Positions 54,227-63,220 of a stretch of DNA of 64,000 nt are shown here, in pieces. The DNA is from Pseudomonas sp. BP8. Its GTDB lineage: Bacteria > Pseudomonadota > Gammaproteobacteria > Pseudomonadales > Pseudomonadaceae. The stretch lies in assembly GCF_017875955.1 (NCBI RefSeq), contig NZ_JAGINK010000001.1, positions 2,572,501-2,636,500 of the forward strand, in the 5' to 3' direction. Each line of letters starts with the position of its first letter. Positions within the stretch are counted from its first letter, which is position 1. The notes beneath the pieces were generated by a model that was not told where the DNA came from, searched no databases, and saw only the letters and a program-made list of their open reading frames with translations. Position numbers and translations under genes: made by a program.

Positions 54227-54459
54227 AGGTAGGCGCCTTGGAAAGCGATGATGGTGGATGGCCATCAGTCTTACTGAAAGATGTGTGGCAGGTCAATGGC
54301 CGTTCTAGGCTTTCCTTGAGCAAGCGGAGGAGACGCTGGCAGACAGGCTTGCGACACGCTATCACTGCGAGCTGCGGGCAGACTCAAGGCATCTTTTGAG
54401 CTCCCTCAGCCATTGCTTCGCAATGGTCATTGGTATACCAAATATCGACTTTCAGAAGC

Positions 54460-56175
54460 TTACGGCATCAATGTCAAAAAAGGGTTGTTGATAGGAATCT
54501 CTACTGAGATTGCTCTGGGGTCGCTTAGCAAGTAACCATTCAATGAGCTGGTTCTACGCGGGCCTTTAACTTTACAACCCCAAATGTTCTGGCCAGTTGG
54601 CGTTTTCAGATGTACATGTAGCTTCTGAAATTGACGTTGGATATCTCGCCAGACCTCCCTTGTTGGATCTGCTTTGGCTAATTCTGGGTGTTCGGCAGCG
54701 TAGCGTTGGAAAATGCCTGGCGTGACCAGGAAAAAGGTGCCAGCCACGGTGTGGAGCTTTGCCTTGCTGTCGTTCACCATCAACCGATGACTATCCATTG
54801 CTTCGCGCAACCATTCGATAAATAACGTTCCTTCGGCAACCTGAGGGGTTGGTTCAGTTTCAGAGTGAACGTTTCCTATACATGATTCATTCTCGACCAC
54901 GCGGGGCTCTTGCAACATGTCCATCAGATCGTCGAGGTAGTCAAAATCCTGAATTAGGTGGTTGAGGTCCGGCTGTTTTTCATCCGGGGCTGGTTGGGTC
55001 AGGTCCGGGGGCGACTCGCTAGTTTCACTAGCCGGCGCGGGAGAGTCCATCGTCGGCTCAACTGTGCCGACAAAGATTTCTGGCCGGGGTTCATCGCCCC
55101 AAATCAGGCTTGGCTGGAGGCGGAGAAAGGTGAAGCGATGTTGCCAGCCACCGTCTACTACGGTGGCGCTCCACACCGCTTTCCCTTCCGGTGTCGTGTC
55201 CACTAATCCGTGTGATTGCAGTTCATCGAACAAGGCTATGTTGGAGGAGGGAATGCCGTCCACCGATTGGGCCAGCAGGTAGGCACGCAGCCTGTCGGTC
55301 GCGGTTTTGCTGACCAACCACAGGTGGTCAACTGTGAGCCAGCCGGCAGCTCCAGGCTGGTTGAGCTTGAACTCGTTTTTGATCAGGTGGCGTAGTCCCT
55401 TGAGCAGGTGATGCTGCAGCGAATGTTTAGGTGCCTGGAGTGCTTTGGTGGGGTTGGCCCCGATGTTCTGTGCCGTGGATACCCGGTCTGCTTGCAGGAC
55501 CAACTCCCCGAGTGTGCCGGCGTGCTCGTAGTGGTCGGCCAGTAAGGAAAGCAATTGCCTCCACAATTCTGGGTAGCTGCTCAGCCAGTCAAGCAGCGCG
55601 GGCGTCAAGATCTGCGTATACAGCAGCCCAGCGGCGACACCGTGTAGTTGGTAATCCCTGTCGGGGAGGTAGCGGAAGCGGTAGGGCTGATTCAGAGGGC
55701 CGTGCCAGGGGTGCCAGCGTTCACCATTTTGGTACTCCACCTGGAGATCGACGGCGATTTTACCAACGTCATGGAGCAGGGCGCCGTAGGCAATCGCGGC
55801 GCTCCAGGCATCAGCCTGCGCTGCTTGGTCTTCCGGTGCGGCACCACTGGGGAGGAGGTAGGACTGGCGCAACTTCAGGCTGCACGCTACCAGCTCCAAG
55901 CCGTGGTCGAGCATGCCACCTGGATAGGCATGGTGATGGCTCTCACTGGCCGGTAGTTGCTGTACATAGGTGGCGTAGCGACGAATCGGTTCGAGGTAGA
56001 GTTGTTCGAACTGTAGCTGGGAGAGGGCGGTGTATTGCCAGATGCGCTCGAGTAGCCTTTTCCGGTGGCTGGCAGCGAGCAGTGATTCCGCCGACAGTGG
56101 TTGATGAAAGCCCACTGCGGCGGGGGTGCTATCTTCGGGAAGGCCTTTTTGAGGTCTGAACCACCAGCGTTTCAT
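54460..56175 (-). CDS. traI: MobH-family conjugative relaxase (TraI_2/HD type)
   Basis: 571 residues. N-terminal TraI_2 domain with the His cluster ESHHHAYPGGMLDHGLE (residues 78-94) and the HD-type metal site GALLHDVGKIAVDL (132-145), then a C-terminal TraI_2_C domain (LFIEWLREAMDSHRLMVNDSKAKLH and FLVTPGIFQRY). It nicks oriT of the element to start transfer. Between the two domains is a ~100-residue acidic linker. The gene lies beside the cargo, as in other ICEclc-like elements. ATG 56175 is preferred to a longer reading from 56259. Confidence 0.9.
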   Translation of the reverse strand: MKRWWFRPQKGLPEDSTPAAVGFHQPLSAESLLAASHRKRLLERIWQYTALSQLQFEQLYLEPIRRYATYVQQLPASESHHHAYPGGMLDHGLELVACSLKLRQSYLLPSGAAPEDQAAQADAWSAAIAYGALLHDVGKIAVDLQVEYQNGERWHPWHGPLNQPYRFRYLPDRDYQLHGVAAGLLYTQILTPALLDWLSSYPELWRQLLSLLADHYEHAGTLGELVLQADRVSTAQNIGANPTKALQAPKHSLQHHLLKGLRHLIKNEFKLNQPGAAGWLTVDHLWLVSKTATDRLRAYLLAQSVDGIPSSNIALFDELQSHGLVDTTPEGKAVWSATVVDGGWQHRFTFLRLQPSLIWGDEPRPEIFVGTVEPTMDSPAPASETSESPPDLTQPAPDEKQPDLNHLIQDFDYLDDLMDMLQEPRVVENESCIGNVHSETEPTPQVAEGTLFIEWLREAMDSHRLMVNDSKAKLHTVAGTFFLVTPGIFQRYAAEHPELAKADPTREVWRDIQRQFQKLHVHLKTPTGQNIWGCKVKGPRRTSSLNGYLLSDPRAISVEIPINNPFLTLMP

Positions 56176-56398
56176 CGCAGTACCTGCCTTGCGTTCGAAA
56201 GGTCCTTTTGCCTTTTCGGATAAGCCTCTTACCCTTGCGCCCCCTTCCATTGACACCATTACCCTTTACCGCCTAGGCCTTTTTCGCGAGTGCGATAATC
56301 CGAAGTCTTGCGCGTCGGGTTAGCCGGCCGATCGGCGTAGCCGACCCTTTCGAGTGGGGGTAGACTGCCCGGCATCATTTTTCTGAGCAGGGGCGCTG

Positions 56399-56593
56399 AT
56401 GACGCTGAGTGATGCTGTATTGATCGTGCTGCTGGCGGACCGGATTCATGGCACTGATGCTGCCATTCGGTCTGCTGCCAAGCGCTGTGCGAAAAAGTTG
56501 CCACGCAGCCAGCGCGACATCTTGTTCAAGATTGGCAGTAGCGCGGCGCCTCGCGAAGTGGTGGCGCATCTCTGCCAGAACTTGGCTGACTGA
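56399..56593 (+). CDS. Small hypothetical ICE protein
   Basis: 64 residues, helical, basic (RSAAKRCAKKLPRSQRDILFK). AGGGG lies about 5 bases before the ATG, and it sits divergent from the relaxase with a ~220-base gap. No domain recognised. It is a plausible small ICE gene, perhaps regulatory, but evidence is limited to the ribosome binding site and composition. Confidence 0.55.
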   Translation: MTLSDAVLIVLLADRIHGTDAAIRSAAKRCAKKLPRSQRDILFKIGSSAAPREVVAHLCQNLAD

Positions 56594-56717
56594 TCTGTCA
56601 CAGAGTTTTGCAATTAATGAGCATGAAATGACTCTTAGATTGGGAATTAATACTCGGATATTGATTTTGTCTCAGTTAGTATTCCTACACGTGTCTCATA
56701 CCTAGGAAAAATTTCTC

Positions 56718-57083
56718 ATGTCCAAACTTGCCGAATTCAAAGCGCTGGAAGCGCAACTGGCCGCGCAACTTCAACAACTGGATGCGATGAAAAACGATTC
56801 CGGCCTGAAGCAGGAAATCGAGTTTGAACAGAAGCTGAAGGCCTTGCTGGAAGAGTACGGCATGAGCCTGCGCCAGGTGATCACCATTCTGGACCCGTCC
56901 AAGGACGCAAGCGTGAGTGCCGCAAGCGTGTCGAGCGGCGCTAAGCGCAAGCCGCGCGAGGTCAAACGCTACAAGAACCCGCACAGCGGCGAGGTCGTGG
57001 AAACCAAGGGTGGCAATCACAGGATCCTCAAGCAGTGGAAGCAGGAACACGGCTCGGATACCGTCGAGAGCTGGCTGGAGTAA
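56718..57083 (+). CDS. MvaT/TurB-family xenogeneic silencer (H-NS functional analogue)
   Basis: 121 residues. N-terminal coiled coil for oligomerisation (MSKLAEFKALEAQLAAQLQQLDAMKNDSGLKQEIEFEQKLKALLEEYGMSLRQV, residues 1-54), a flexible linker, and the MvaT DNA-binding segment KRKPREVKRYKNPHSGEVVETKGGNHRILKQWKQEHG. The family binds AT-rich horizontally acquired DNA and silences it. This copy is encoded by the element, not at a chromosomal mvaT locus, and could damp the AT-rich cargo. A terminator follows. Confidence 0.88.
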   Translation: MSKLAEFKALEAQLAAQLQQLDAMKNDSGLKQEIEFEQKLKALLEEYGMSLRQVITILDPSKDASVSAASVSSGAKRKPREVKRYKNPHSGEVVETKGGNHRILKQWKQEHGSDTVESWLE

Positions 57084-57126
57084 TCGACTCCGCATTAGCG
57101 GTCGATGATGACCCTGCAGAAAAAAC

Positions 57127-57152
57127 AAAGGCCCCGAGTCGGGGCCTTTTTG
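57127..57152. terminator. Bidirectional terminator after the MvaT-like gene
   Basis: Stem AAAGGCCCC / GGGGCCTTT with a GAGTC loop, flanked by an A-run and a T-run. It separates the convergent MvaT-like and ArdC-like genes. Confidence 0.85.
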
Positions 57153-57166
57153 CTGGTTGAGTGAAA

Positions 57167-58105
57167 TCACGCCGTGAGTCGCTCCGGCGCTTCTGTGGTG
57201 CGATCGGCCTGCAGTGCCAATAAGTACTCCGAGGCCTCACGGGCCTGGCCACTGGCGCGGAAGATCGCACGCTTGTCTTCCTTGAGAATCTTCAGCCAGG
57301 AGGCCAGGTACTCCTCGTGGCGCAACTCTCCCTGTGTGCCAGTCAGCGCGCACAGAAATGCAGTACCCATTTCCGCGACCAACTCCTCGAAGGCATAGGC
57401 TGCGGAACCGAAAGCGTGTCCGCCGGTGATGCCATCTCGGTTCAGACGCGATCGATGACCCGACCAGTGAGTCAGCTCATGCAGGGCCGTCGCGTAGTAG
57501 CTGCCGACGTCCTCGAATTGGGCCTTGGTGGGCAGTTGGATGCGATCGCGCAGCGGCTGATAGAACGCGCTATCGCCATAGCAATGCTCAATCTGCGCGC
57601 CGCTGGCGAGCAGCAGTTGCTCGGCCGGGGCATGGTCGATAAACGCCGGCGGGTCGATGTGCTCAGCTGGCTCTGGTTCCTCGCCAGGCAAGCCTTCGGT
57701 CTGCTCGATGTTGAACAGGCAGTGCGTGCGCAAGAGGGCGAACTGCACCATCTTGATATTGCCCTGGTCATCGCGAACGACCTGGCCATCCTCGTCGTGC
57801 GCCTCCTTGCTCATCGGTTTGTACAGCACCGCGAGAGTGGATTGCTCGCCCATGCGTACATGGCCACCAGCTTTGCGTGCCTGGTTGAAGGTCAGCCAGC
57901 GATCCTGGGTGAAACCTCGCAGGCGCGCCTCGGCCCACAGCAGTGGAATGTTGATGCCGGCGTAGGGCCGTCGGGTGATGGCGTTGATGGGAAAAGGGGA
58001 GTCAGCACTTGAACCAGTGGTGGTCCAGGGTTTGATCCAGGGGATCACACCTTGGCTCAAGGCGCTGACGATCTTGTTGGTGACATCCAGATAGACATCT
58101 GACAT
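57167..58105 (-). CDS. ArdC-type antirestriction / zincin metallopeptidase-domain protein
   Basis: 312 residues. N-terminal ssDNA-binding domain (DVTNKIVSALSQGVIPWIKPW, residues ~5-100) and a C-terminal zincin with HELTHW at 209-214 and EELVAEMG (Glu 240-241), the three zinc ligands. Plasmid ArdC/TraC-type proteins coat incoming single-stranded DNA and block restriction. GGAG lies about 8 bases before the ATG. It is commonly found near relaxase genes of conjugative elements. Confidence 0.88.
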   Translation of the reverse strand: MSDVYLDVTNKIVSALSQGVIPWIKPWTTTGSSADSPFPINAITRRPYAGINIPLLWAEARLRGFTQDRWLTFNQARKAGGHVRMGEQSTLAVLYKPMSKEAHDEDGQVVRDDQGNIKMVQFALLRTHCLFNIEQTEGLPGEEPEPAEHIDPPAFIDHAPAEQLLLASGAQIEHCYGDSAFYQPLRDRIQLPTKAQFEDVGSYYATALHELTHWSGHRSRLNRDGITGGHAFGSAAYAFEELVAEMGTAFLCALTGTQGELRHEEYLASWLKILKEDKRAIFRASGQAREASEYLLALQADRTTEAPERLTA

Positions 58106-58190
58106 GGCGTTCTCCGGGCGTGTAGGGGGAACGCTGCCCTGCCGGGAAGGGTTCCCGGTGGGGTAGTCAGGCAGTAGCGGTGCTGCAGGG

Positions 58191-58514
58191 TTAAAGGACG
58201 GCGATATCTACTACGATCTCGCCGGGTAGCCGGATAAGCAGAAAAGCCGGGCCGCTGCGTGGTGTGATGCGAGCTAGCTGAAGCTGCGGCAGGTGAGCAG
58301 AGACTGAAGTGTCGTTATGCCGCGGGCGGTCGAGTTGCAGCTCGATGGGGCAGTGTGAAACACGCGGTGCCGAAGTCAGCACCCTGTTGAGCAGGTCTGC
58401 CAAGCGCAGGCCTGACTGTCCAATCGGTTCCTCGCCTGTGGCAGGTTCAATGAACTGCTGCCAAACGCCTGGGCTCAGTACCACCGCATCGGAAAAGCGC
58501 TTCATCCTGGACAT
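58191..58514 (-). CDS. Hypothetical ICE protein
   Basis: 107 residues. Starts MSRMKRFSDAVVLSPGVWQQF; the C-terminus ends in a beta-rich LIRLPGEIVVDIAVL. No signal peptide or known domain. GGAGGT precedes ATG 58514 at good spacing, so a longer reading from 58586 is not needed. It lies between the ArdC-like and DUF3085 genes on the same strand. Confidence 0.6.
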   Translation of the reverse strand: MSRMKRFSDAVVLSPGVWQQFIEPATGEEPIGQSGLRLADLLNRVLTSAPRVSHCPIELQLDRPRHNDTSVSAHLPQLQLARITPRSGPAFLLIRLPGEIVVDIAVL

Positions 58515-58813
58515 TGGGACCTCCGCGTAGCTGATCCCGCGACACCTCATGTGAGGTTTGTGCATGGATCTGCTCAATCCGAGCAAGGCATTGAGCAGGG
58601 TGCTTCCACGTATTAAACCGAGCGTGGACGTGAGGTCAATCTCCGATCCTTACCTCCAACGGAGGTCTCTATCCAGGGTGTTCCAAGGAATACTTTCGGC
58701 CTTAAAACCCTGACAAACGGCGATCTCCAACCGACTGGAGAATGATGCGAGAGGCGTCCAGAGAGGCCCGGTTAAGGTGCCGCTCTGGATACGCATGGAG
58801 CTCGCTTCTGCGC
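58515..58813 (-). other. Intergenic stretch with short inverted repeats
   Basis: No gene is supported. It holds CTGCTCAAT / ATTGAGCAG (58570-58598, 11-base loop) and ACCTCC / GGAGGT (58652-58666), a small hairpin that includes a Shine-Dalgarno-like sequence and its complement. They could be leader or stability elements for the gene at 58514, but nothing is demonstrated. Confidence 0.4.
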
Positions 58814-59179
58814 TCAAGATTTGCCTGCGGGATCAACCTCGGCGGCCAGGTATAGGTGGGTGGAAGTGGCCTCCACCACCAGGGATCCTGCGGTGCCGCG
58901 AAGGCTGGCGAGGACAGGATCATCGATGTCGAGGTACTCGGCACAATCATCGCCGAAGAATTCATCTTGGGCGCGATTCCACCAAGTGTCGAAGTCGTCA
59001 ACGTTGGGGTTGCAGCCAGTGGCATAGGCCACGCGTTTGCGGCCACCGCCATCCGGTTTGCTTTCGCCGATCTCGGACATGAGGTAAACACCGTGGTCCT
59101 TCACCAATATCAATCTGCAACCATTGATACCGGCCTCGGCCAACACGGCGTGAAGTTCAGTGCCTGTGAAACGCAGCAT
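58814..59179 (-). CDS. DUF3085 domain protein
   Basis: 121 residues. Matches the DUF3085 pattern: LRFTGTELHAVLAEA, CRLILVKDHGVYLMSEIGE, YATGCNPNVDDFDTWW, and the acidic DDCAEYLDIDDP. The family is found almost only on integrative elements and plasmids and has no known function. ATG 59179 has GAGGA upstream; a longer reading from 59263 is less likely. Confidence 0.82.
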   Translation of the reverse strand: MLRFTGTELHAVLAEAGINGCRLILVKDHGVYLMSEIGESKPDGGGRKRVAYATGCNPNVDDFDTWWNRAQDEFFGDDCAEYLDIDDPVLASLRGTAGSLVVEATSTHLYLAAEVDPAGKS

Positions 59180-59644
59180 GATGAGATCCTCCAGAGGGTG
59201 CGGAGGAACGCCATCCCGTGTGGGAGAGTTCCCAGCACTGGAATGGATGTGAGTAGGGTGCAACGGAGATGCAGGTTCAGTGAACCCGGGGGATTAGAAA
59301 GCGTTCATCACCAGGGAACGGTGACCATGCGAGCTGCCGAACGCGAATCGCATTTCGGGGTAACCATCACATGCGTGACGTAGCCTCAAAGGTTATGGCT
59401 ACCTGGGGGTGCTGGAAACCAGCGATTGCACAATTGGTGTAGCAAGCGAACCGATAGCGCGTCAATGGCGTTTTTCGGTGGGATTAGCGGTATCTATCCA
59501 ATGGGCGCCACTGGCGATAATTCGCGTTGTCCAAGTGATCAACGGTCATGGAATTCAGCGACAGAGGAGTAAGCTAAAGCTTGGATCCAAATTAACGGTA
59601 GTGGTTTTGCCGTAAGCGCGGTGATGGGTAAGGGAGGCAATCAA
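59180..59644. other. Long gene-free stretch of the ICE
   Basis: 465 bases without a supported gene. A plus-strand frame (59409-59615) has no good start signal. GTAGCC / GGCTAC (59379-59401) is a short inverted repeat. The first part should hold the promoter for the minus-strand gene cluster starting at 59179, the last part the promoter of DUF3742. No oriT or RNA motif was identified by eye. Confidence 0.45.
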
Positions 59645-60007
59645 ATGTCGACTCCAGCTTCTGCCAGTTCCGGCCGGACCGGTCTCGGCAGGTTTCTCAT
59701 TCGCACTGCGGTTGGTGCTGGTCGATTGATGCAGCGACTCGAAACGAAAGTGCTGCACTCCAGCATATTGGTTTCAGTACCTTGCAAGTATCGGCTATTT
59801 GGCTTGCATATTATCAAGTTGCTCCTCGTCCTTGCGGTTGCGTCAGTTGCACTTTCTCTGGCGATCGGAGTGGTTGCTCTCTGGGCCATAGCGGCGCTGC
59901 CCATTACGGCATCCGATGATGAGGAACCTGGTGTGCATCAGGTCAGTCACCCCCAACATCAACACAAGTATCCAGAGCTGTATGACGAGTACGGGTCGCT
60001 CAAGTAG
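59645..60007 (+). CDS. DUF3742 family protein
   Basis: 120 residues. N-terminal basic region (GLGRFLIRTAVGAGRLMQRLE), one or two membrane helices (IIKLLLVLAVASVALSLAIGVVALWAIAALP), and a polar His/Glu-rich tail ending YDEYGSLK. This is the DUF3742 layout, found next to TraG_N genes in ICEs of this type. GGGAGG lies 7 bases before ATG 59645. It converges on the TraG_N gene (4-base gap). Function unknown. Confidence 0.82.
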   Translation: MSTPASASSGRTGLGRFLIRTAVGAGRLMQRLETKVLHSSILVSVPCKYRLFGLHIIKLLLVLAVASVALSLAIGVVALWAIAALPITASDDEEPGVHQVSHPQHQHKYPELYDEYGSLK

Positions 60008-60011
60008 AGTC

Positions 60012-61550
60012 TTATTTGAGTTTCTGGACACCTGTCATTAGCTGTGTTGAGCCTCTTCCTGCTTGTGTCTGAGCGGCCTCTGTTCCACGGGTAAGAAGGG
60101 TCTGGATAGCATTTCCCACGTTGTATCCCGCCCAACTCATTGCACCGATAAAGATCATCGGTAGCAAAACAAACATTGCGCCCATGACGTACTCGATCAC
60201 CTGCGAAGTGACCGTTCCGTCCATGAAGCCTGCTGTCGGCAACGACAACAGCGCCTGGTCTGTGACCGATACCTGGTTGTACAGCGTTTCCAGCATGCTG
60301 GAGTCGATCCAGCGCGCAAGCTCCCACCAGAATGTCAGCATGTGCAGCGTGAACAGCGCGAATGTGATCGTCATGAGCGCTTTGAGCTGGTAAGTGCTGA
60401 TCAGCAGTACCAGCGGCAGACTGATGATCGTGCCCATGATCAGAAAGGCCTGGACCATTGGCAATGCCGCGCGCAGCGCATTCATTGCCGGGAAGTTGCT
60501 GAACGAGCCCAGGGCCAGGCCGGTGTTGGTGGCCAGGTTGTTCAGCCCTTGCGTCAACGAGCCACCCCGCGCACTGCTGCCATAGTCCTGGAACACCTGC
60601 CCAGGTGCCATGCTCAATGACTGCTGCCGTGGGCTCACCAGCTCGCGCAAGGTGGCGTCTTCGACCTCCGTAGAGGTGCGCCCGGTCAGCCAGCCCCGCA
60701 GTTGCGTTAGCAGTGAAGGATCAACTTCTGCCACCAAGCGATCACGCAGTCCAATCGTGCCGTCGCTCCACCACTGCTTGCAGGTTGGGTAGCCGGCACC
60801 ACTCTCGAGCTGGGGTAGAGAGGTATCCCGGGTCTCGTCGTACGGCCAATCGACTCTGGGCATTCGCGAGCGGTCGGTATCGTAGTAGCCCGGCGTGTTG
60901 AGCAGGTAGGTCGAGCCTATCCAGGACGCATCGTAGCTTTGCGACTCGTCCAGCTCGGGGCGATTGGTAAACAGCCGTGAGCGCGAAAAGCCGTAGCAGT
61001 CCCGCGTGAAGTCAGCGACTTCCTGCAGCAGCACTTGGTCATTGATGCGCGAACTGTCGATCTCCATGCGCATCGCACGGATGTCGGGCGCGCACGGAAT
61101 CGATGCGGTCGCCGCGGCGGTGATGCCCTTGCTCATGGCATGCACAAGAAACCACCACACCGGCACGTTCGCTGACTTCTCGCCGATGGTATTGAAGGTC
61201 GTGCCCCAGGCCGTGTCGGCGGGCCTGGCCATTGAGACCCCACAGCGCTTGCTCGCGGCATCGTCGAAAGTCACGGAGGACAGGTTCAGCGGGAAGAACG
61301 GCATGCAGCCGAACAGAATGACCACGTAGCTCATCCACAACCGGTTCTCGACGCGAGGGATCGACAGCAGGCCCTTGTTGCCTTCGTCAGCACCCTGTTG
61401 GCGGGCCGACAGCCATTCCTGCAGGATGACCGCACCGAAGGGAGCGGCGAACAGCCCGGTGTCCACTAGCGTATTCCAGATGCCATTGTTGATGATCCAG
61501 GCTAGCAGCGACAGGTAGTACTCAAGGTAGCTGTTGGTGCTCATGTTCAT
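60012..61550 (-). CDS. traG: TraG N-terminal-domain conjugal transfer protein
   Basis: 512 residues, inner-membrane. Four to six hydrophobic segments: near the N-terminus (IWNTLVDTGLFAAPFGAVIL, WMSYVVILFGCMPFFPLNL) and in the C-terminal third (AFLIMGTIISLPLVLLIS, ALMTITFALFTLHMLTFWWELA, AMFVLLPMIFIGAMSWAG). A large Cys-containing external region lies between. It is the TraG_N family of mating-pair assembly proteins used in GI-type secretion. Preceded by a 9-base gap from the small membrane protein. Confidence 0.9.
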   Translation of the reverse strand: MNMSTNSYLEYYLSLLAWIINNGIWNTLVDTGLFAAPFGAVILQEWLSARQQGADEGNKGLLSIPRVENRLWMSYVVILFGCMPFFPLNLSSVTFDDAASKRCGVSMARPADTAWGTTFNTIGEKSANVPVWWFLVHAMSKGITAAATASIPCAPDIRAMRMEIDSSRINDQVLLQEVADFTRDCYGFSRSRLFTNRPELDESQSYDASWIGSTYLLNTPGYYDTDRSRMPRVDWPYDETRDTSLPQLESGAGYPTCKQWWSDGTIGLRDRLVAEVDPSLLTQLRGWLTGRTSTEVEDATLRELVSPRQQSLSMAPGQVFQDYGSSARGGSLTQGLNNLATNTGLALGSFSNFPAMNALRAALPMVQAFLIMGTIISLPLVLLISTYQLKALMTITFALFTLHMLTFWWELARWIDSSMLETLYNQVSVTDQALLSLPTAGFMDGTVTSQVIEYVMGAMFVLLPMIFIGAMSWAGYNVGNAIQTLLTRGTEAAQTQAGRGSTQLMTGVQKLK

Positions 61551-61559
61551 GGGCGCACC

Positions 61560-61865
61560 TCACATGCGAGACAGTTCGACCAGGATGATCGAGCTGAAGC
61601 CGATCAACCCCAGACGCTTTAGTCGTTGCTGGTCCACAGGCGCAGGCCGCATGCGCAACGCTGCGGCCCAACCGGTGAAGATCAGGGTGTACAGCAGGGC
61701 GCGCCACCACGCGAAGTAGGCGGCAGTCGCCCGAGTGGGTGCGAGCCAATCCAGTTGGGCGGCGGGCAGTTGTAGTGCCATCCAGGCAATCAGCAACATG
61801 ATCAGCATGGTGCCGAGGATCAGCAGCACTTGGGCGATCACGGACCTCACAGAAAGCGGCATCAT
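61560..61865 (-). CDS. Conserved ICE membrane protein
   Basis: 101 residues with three hydrophobic segments (VIAQVLLILGTMLIMLLIAWMAL, FAWWRALLYTLIFTGWAAAL, LGLIGFSSIILVELS). It occupies a conserved slot between TraG_N and the PFL_4711 family gene. Its ATG overlaps the previous stop by 4 bases (ATGA), so it is coupled. Probably a small secretion-apparatus membrane subunit. Confidence 0.75.
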   Translation of the reverse strand: MMPLSVRSVIAQVLLILGTMLIMLLIAWMALQLPAAQLDWLAPTRATAAYFAWWRALLYTLIFTGWAAALRMRPAPVDQQRLKRLGLIGFSSIILVELSRM

Positions 61866-63220
61866 GGCGTGCTCCTTTGCTGGTCAGCCCGACGCAGTCG
61901 GTCCGGCTCCGGATCGCGCTGATCAATACTGCGCGAGGCGTCGGCGCCGCCGGCGTGGCGATCGAGGACCAGGCTGGCGGTATTGGTGGCCAGCGACTGG
62001 CGTACCTGCAGCTCGGTTTGCAGCAGGCGGATCTCCCGTTCCAGGGTTTCGACGTTGCTGTTGAGGGCGGTGGTGGCGGGCTGCGCCGATGCCACGTTCG
62101 GTTCGTGGCTGCCGGCGAACAGCGTGCGCTGTAGCAGCATCGCCTTGTAGATCACGCTGGACAGCGCGGTCTCACTGGCCAGGCGCCGGGCCAGCAAGTT
62201 CTGGTCGGGGTCATCGCGCAGCCCCTCGATGACGCCGCGAGAGACCTGCAACAAGGGGCTGGAGACCTTGCTGAGGTTCTCTGGGGTAGGCTGGTCGGCG
62301 CCCGAGACCATGCGCTGCAGGCCTTCCAGGTGTTTCGTGTAGGTTTCCTGGATCAGTGGCGACAGGCCCGTACCGGCGGTTACACGCAGCGTCTCGCAGT
62401 CATCGCAGGTTTCCACCTCGGTTTCACCGAGCACCCGTGTCGCCCATTCCGAGGCCTCCTCGGGGCTCGACCAGGCTTGGCAGATGGCGCCATTCTGGCA
62501 GCCCGAACCGACGGCCGAGGTGTCCTCGACGGATCGGTTGTGCAGCAGGTTGTAGCCGGCCTTTACCACATCCGAAGTCACCCGGATGGGTTGCTGTCCG
62601 TTACCTCCGGCTTTCTGCCCACCGACCCAGCTGACGCCGTTGTTGCCGTTGTTCGACTCGGTATCCTTGACCGCCATTACGGCATCGCCGCCGGACTGCT
62701 CAAGGTTGTGCTGCATTTCCTGATTCTGAGCCAGCGCACCCCATCCAGCCTGGTCGACCTTGTCGGCCATTTTTGCCGCCATCGCTTGGCAGGTGAGCTT
62801 GGAACGATCGAAGTCGATGCGTCCCTGCAGCACGCCATTACTCAGCAACTCATACAGCCCGGGGTTGGCGCGCTGGATGATCATCGCCGGCAGCGACATC
62901 ACTGCCTGCGTAGCGTTCTGAATGACGTTGCCCATGATCTGCTGGAAGCCCTGAGTGGCGCCATTGAGTTGGTTCTGCAGGGTGTTCGAGAGGTTCATGT
63001 TTCCGCACATCATGTTGGCCCGCCAGGACATGCCGACGCCGAGGCCATTGGGACGGTAGAGCGAGGAGGGCGCTCCCGCCGCCGAACCGCCGCCAATGGT
63101 GTACATCACGCGGTCATCCAGGACCGGGGCCTGGTCACCGAGGTGGTAGCCGTTCTCTGCGGCATGGCCTGCGGCAGACACAAGGAAGCACACCAACCCG
63201 AGCGCGAGGTTTTTCATCAC
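61862..63220 (-). CDS. Integrating conjugative element protein, PFL_4711 family (TIGR03755)
   Basis: 452 residues. Signal peptide (cleavage after GHA near 20), then a periplasmic/outer-membrane domain rich in Cys pairs (MMCGNMNLS, CDDCETL) and helical repeats, with SWRANMMCGNMNL and VQAWSSPEEASEWATRVLGE-type segments seen in this family. Thought to belong to the outer part of the GI-type mating pore, by analogy with TraH/TraU-side genes. The last ~40 residues are Arg/Asp-rich and variable. Overlaps both neighbours by 4 bases. Confidence 0.85.
   Translation of the reverse strand: MMKNLALGLVCFLVSAAGHAAENGYHLGDQAPVLDDRVMYTIGGGSAAGAPSSLYRPNGLGVGMSWRANMMCGNMNLSNTLQNQLNGATQGFQQIMGNVIQNATQAVMSLPAMIIQRANPGLYELLSNGVLQGRIDFDRSKLTCQAMAAKMADKVDQAGWGALAQNQEMQHNLEQSGGDAVMAVKDTESNNGNNGVSWVGGQKAGGNGQQPIRVTSDVVKAGYNLLHNRSVEDTSAVGSGCQNGAICQAWSSPEEASEWATRVLGETEVETCDDCETLRVTAGTGLSPLIQETYTKHLEGLQRMVSGADQPTPENLSKVSSPLLQVSRGVIEGLRDDPDQNLLARRLASETALSSVIYKAMLLQRTLFAGSHEPNVASAQPATTALNSNVETLEREIRLLQTELQVRQSLATNTASLVLDRHAGGADASRSIDQRDPEPDRLRRADQQRSTP

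Noticed and set aside
59409..59615. 68-residue plus-strand frame upstream of the DUF3742 gene
   Set aside because: Only a GTG start without a ribosome binding site; no family resemblance.
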